Origin: Salsuginibacillus kocurii DSM 18087
GTDB taxonomy: Bacteria > Bacillota > Bacilli > Bacillales > Marinococcaceae
Length of the DNA: 32,570 bases
Reading direction: 5' to 3'
NCBI RefSeq assembly: GCF_000377705.1
Contig: NZ_KB898640.1
Coordinates: 1 to 32,570 of the forward strand
This document shows, piece after piece, positions 31,995 to 32,570 of the stretch; positions within the stretch are counted from its first letter, which is position 1; each line of letters begins with the position of its first letter. The position numbers and the translations under genes were made by a program. Below the pieces are notes generated by a model. The model did not search any database, had not been told where the DNA came from, and worked only from the letters and a program-made list of their open reading frames with translations.

Positions 31995-32283
31995 AGGTTC
32001 GGTTGCTACCTGGGGGCGCTTTTCCGGGGCACCCCTTAGTCCCCTCGTGAAAGCCCGTTCTTTTGTGCGTTCAGGTGCTTTTTTAGCTCAGGATATCTTA
32101 AAAGATAAATCTTGCTTTAAACGATAAGGCGTTTTCAGCAGCTCCGTTGCTTTCCCGCTGGTCTGCTTACTCGTTTCTTCTTAAAACAGACAGTACAATC
32201 GAGGCTGTCTCAAAAGCCTTTGTAAAGCATTAAAAATGGAGGGGCTGCACAGTCACGGGTTCTCGGTGCGCAGTCTTGCCCTT
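31995..32283. other. Non-coding tail with a possible scar of another IS
   Basis: No ORF on either strand. GAGGCTGTCTCAAAAG (32202-32217) resembles the terminal repeats of some Bacillaceae insertion sequences (IS1182-like), but no transposase accompanies it. The upstream part (32000-32200) has no recognisable feature. Confidence 0.4.
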
Positions 32284-32570
32284 TGGTATGTCAACACCAA
32301 ACTGGACACATTTATAAAGTTGCTTTTTTAAATTCCATGGGAGACTGATAACCTAATGAGCTGTGTAAACGAATGTGATTAAACCAATGAACATAATCAA
32401 ACAATTGGAGGTCAAGTTCTTGTTGGTTAGGGAACGTTTGATTATGTACGAATTCTGTTTTAATGGTTTTAAATGTAGCTTCAGCTACAGCATTGTCATA
32501 GGGAGTTCCTTTATGACTTAAAGAACGTTCTATACCGAAGGTGTGTAATGTGTCTTCAATTTGTTTATTT
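32284..32570 (-). mobile_element. IS3-family insertion sequence, 3' part
   Basis: The terminal inverted repeat is 32284-32310 (TGGTATGTCAACACC...CTGGACACA), which pairs in 16 of 27 positions with the repeat at 251-277. The OrfB end lies just inside it. Same orientation as the copy at the left edge; both are cut by the window. Confidence 0.75.
32312..32570 (-). CDS. IS3-family transposase OrfB, C-terminal part (cut by window edge)
   Basis: The minus strand gives 85 codons ending at TAA 32312-32314. The sequence IERSLSHKGTPYDNAVAEAT, then FKTIKTEF and YVHWFNHIRLHSSLGYQSPM is the end of the DDE integrase core of IS3/IS150-type OrfB. It includes the last catalytic Glu (in AVAEATFKTIK) and the closing R-H-S-L-G-Y-SP-EF motif. 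The protein is normally made by frameshifting from OrfA. The first two catalytic Asp residues lie outside the window. Confidence 0.9.
   Translation of the reverse strand, partial: NKQIEDTLHTFGIERSLSHKGTPYDNAVAEATFKTIKTEFVHNQTFPNQQELDLQLFDYVHWFNHIRLHSSLGYQSPMEFKKATL

Overview
The window looks like chromosomal DNA of a low-to-moderate GC Bacillaceae-type Firmicute. Evidence: AGGAGG-type ribosome binding sites before nearly every gene, Rex operators before cydAB, a CydS-like subunit, a perfect CcpA cre box, lipoproteins with classical lipoboxes and a kipI/kipA/ycsF/ycsG-like group. Strongly acidic extracellular segments in a protease and a lipoprotein fit a salt- or alkali-adapted species; this is inference.

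Layout. 1-277 is the 5' end of an IS3-family element. 380-3562 is a Rex-controlled cydAB operon ending in a 53-aa single-pass subunit that the computed ORFs had missed. 3633-8573 holds a decayed NERD-domain gene, a two-TM protein, a YiiM-type MOSC protein, a zinc-ribbon/trypsin-like membrane protease and a lipoprotein with an erythromycin-esterase-like fold that lacks its key histidines. 8671-8896 is a strongly structured, promoter-preceded segment with no obvious ORF (candidate RNA). 9026-12530 encodes the CydD/CydC exporter, separated here from cydAB by about 5.5 kb. 12603-15417 holds small exported or unknown proteins, one broken gene and a DUF4256 protein. 15488-19349 is a MerR regulator, acyl-CoA ligase and acyl-CoA dehydrogenase unit with a palindromic operator and a cre site.

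19380-27220 is an AT-rich accessory stretch rich in gene remains: a response-regulator/TPR chimera, frameshifted GNAT, DUF5655 and DUF4870 genes, and a phage-type helicase broken by a stop at a probable Trp codon. Intact genes among them are a peptidase E, a lipoprotein, a two-TM protein, a MerR regulator and a TPR protein. A shortened copy of the TPR gene and its terminator lies at the left of this stretch and the full gene at the right.

27303-31368 is the 5-oxoprolinase set (pxpB, pxpA, pxpC) downstream of an NRAMP-fold transporter, with an 11-unit, 21-bp minisatellite inside the presumed operon. 31734-31994 encodes a small membrane protein. 32284-32570 is the 3' end of an IS3-family element whose terminal repeat matches the one at the left, so the window spans exactly from one IS copy to another in the same orientation.

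How the genes work together: cytochrome bd (CydA, CydB, CydS) needs CydDC for assembly; the MerR/ligase/dehydrogenase unit degrades acyl chains under inducer and carbon control; PxpABC hydrolyses 5-oxoproline that may enter through the adjacent transporter. No rRNA, tRNA or CRISPR array was seen.
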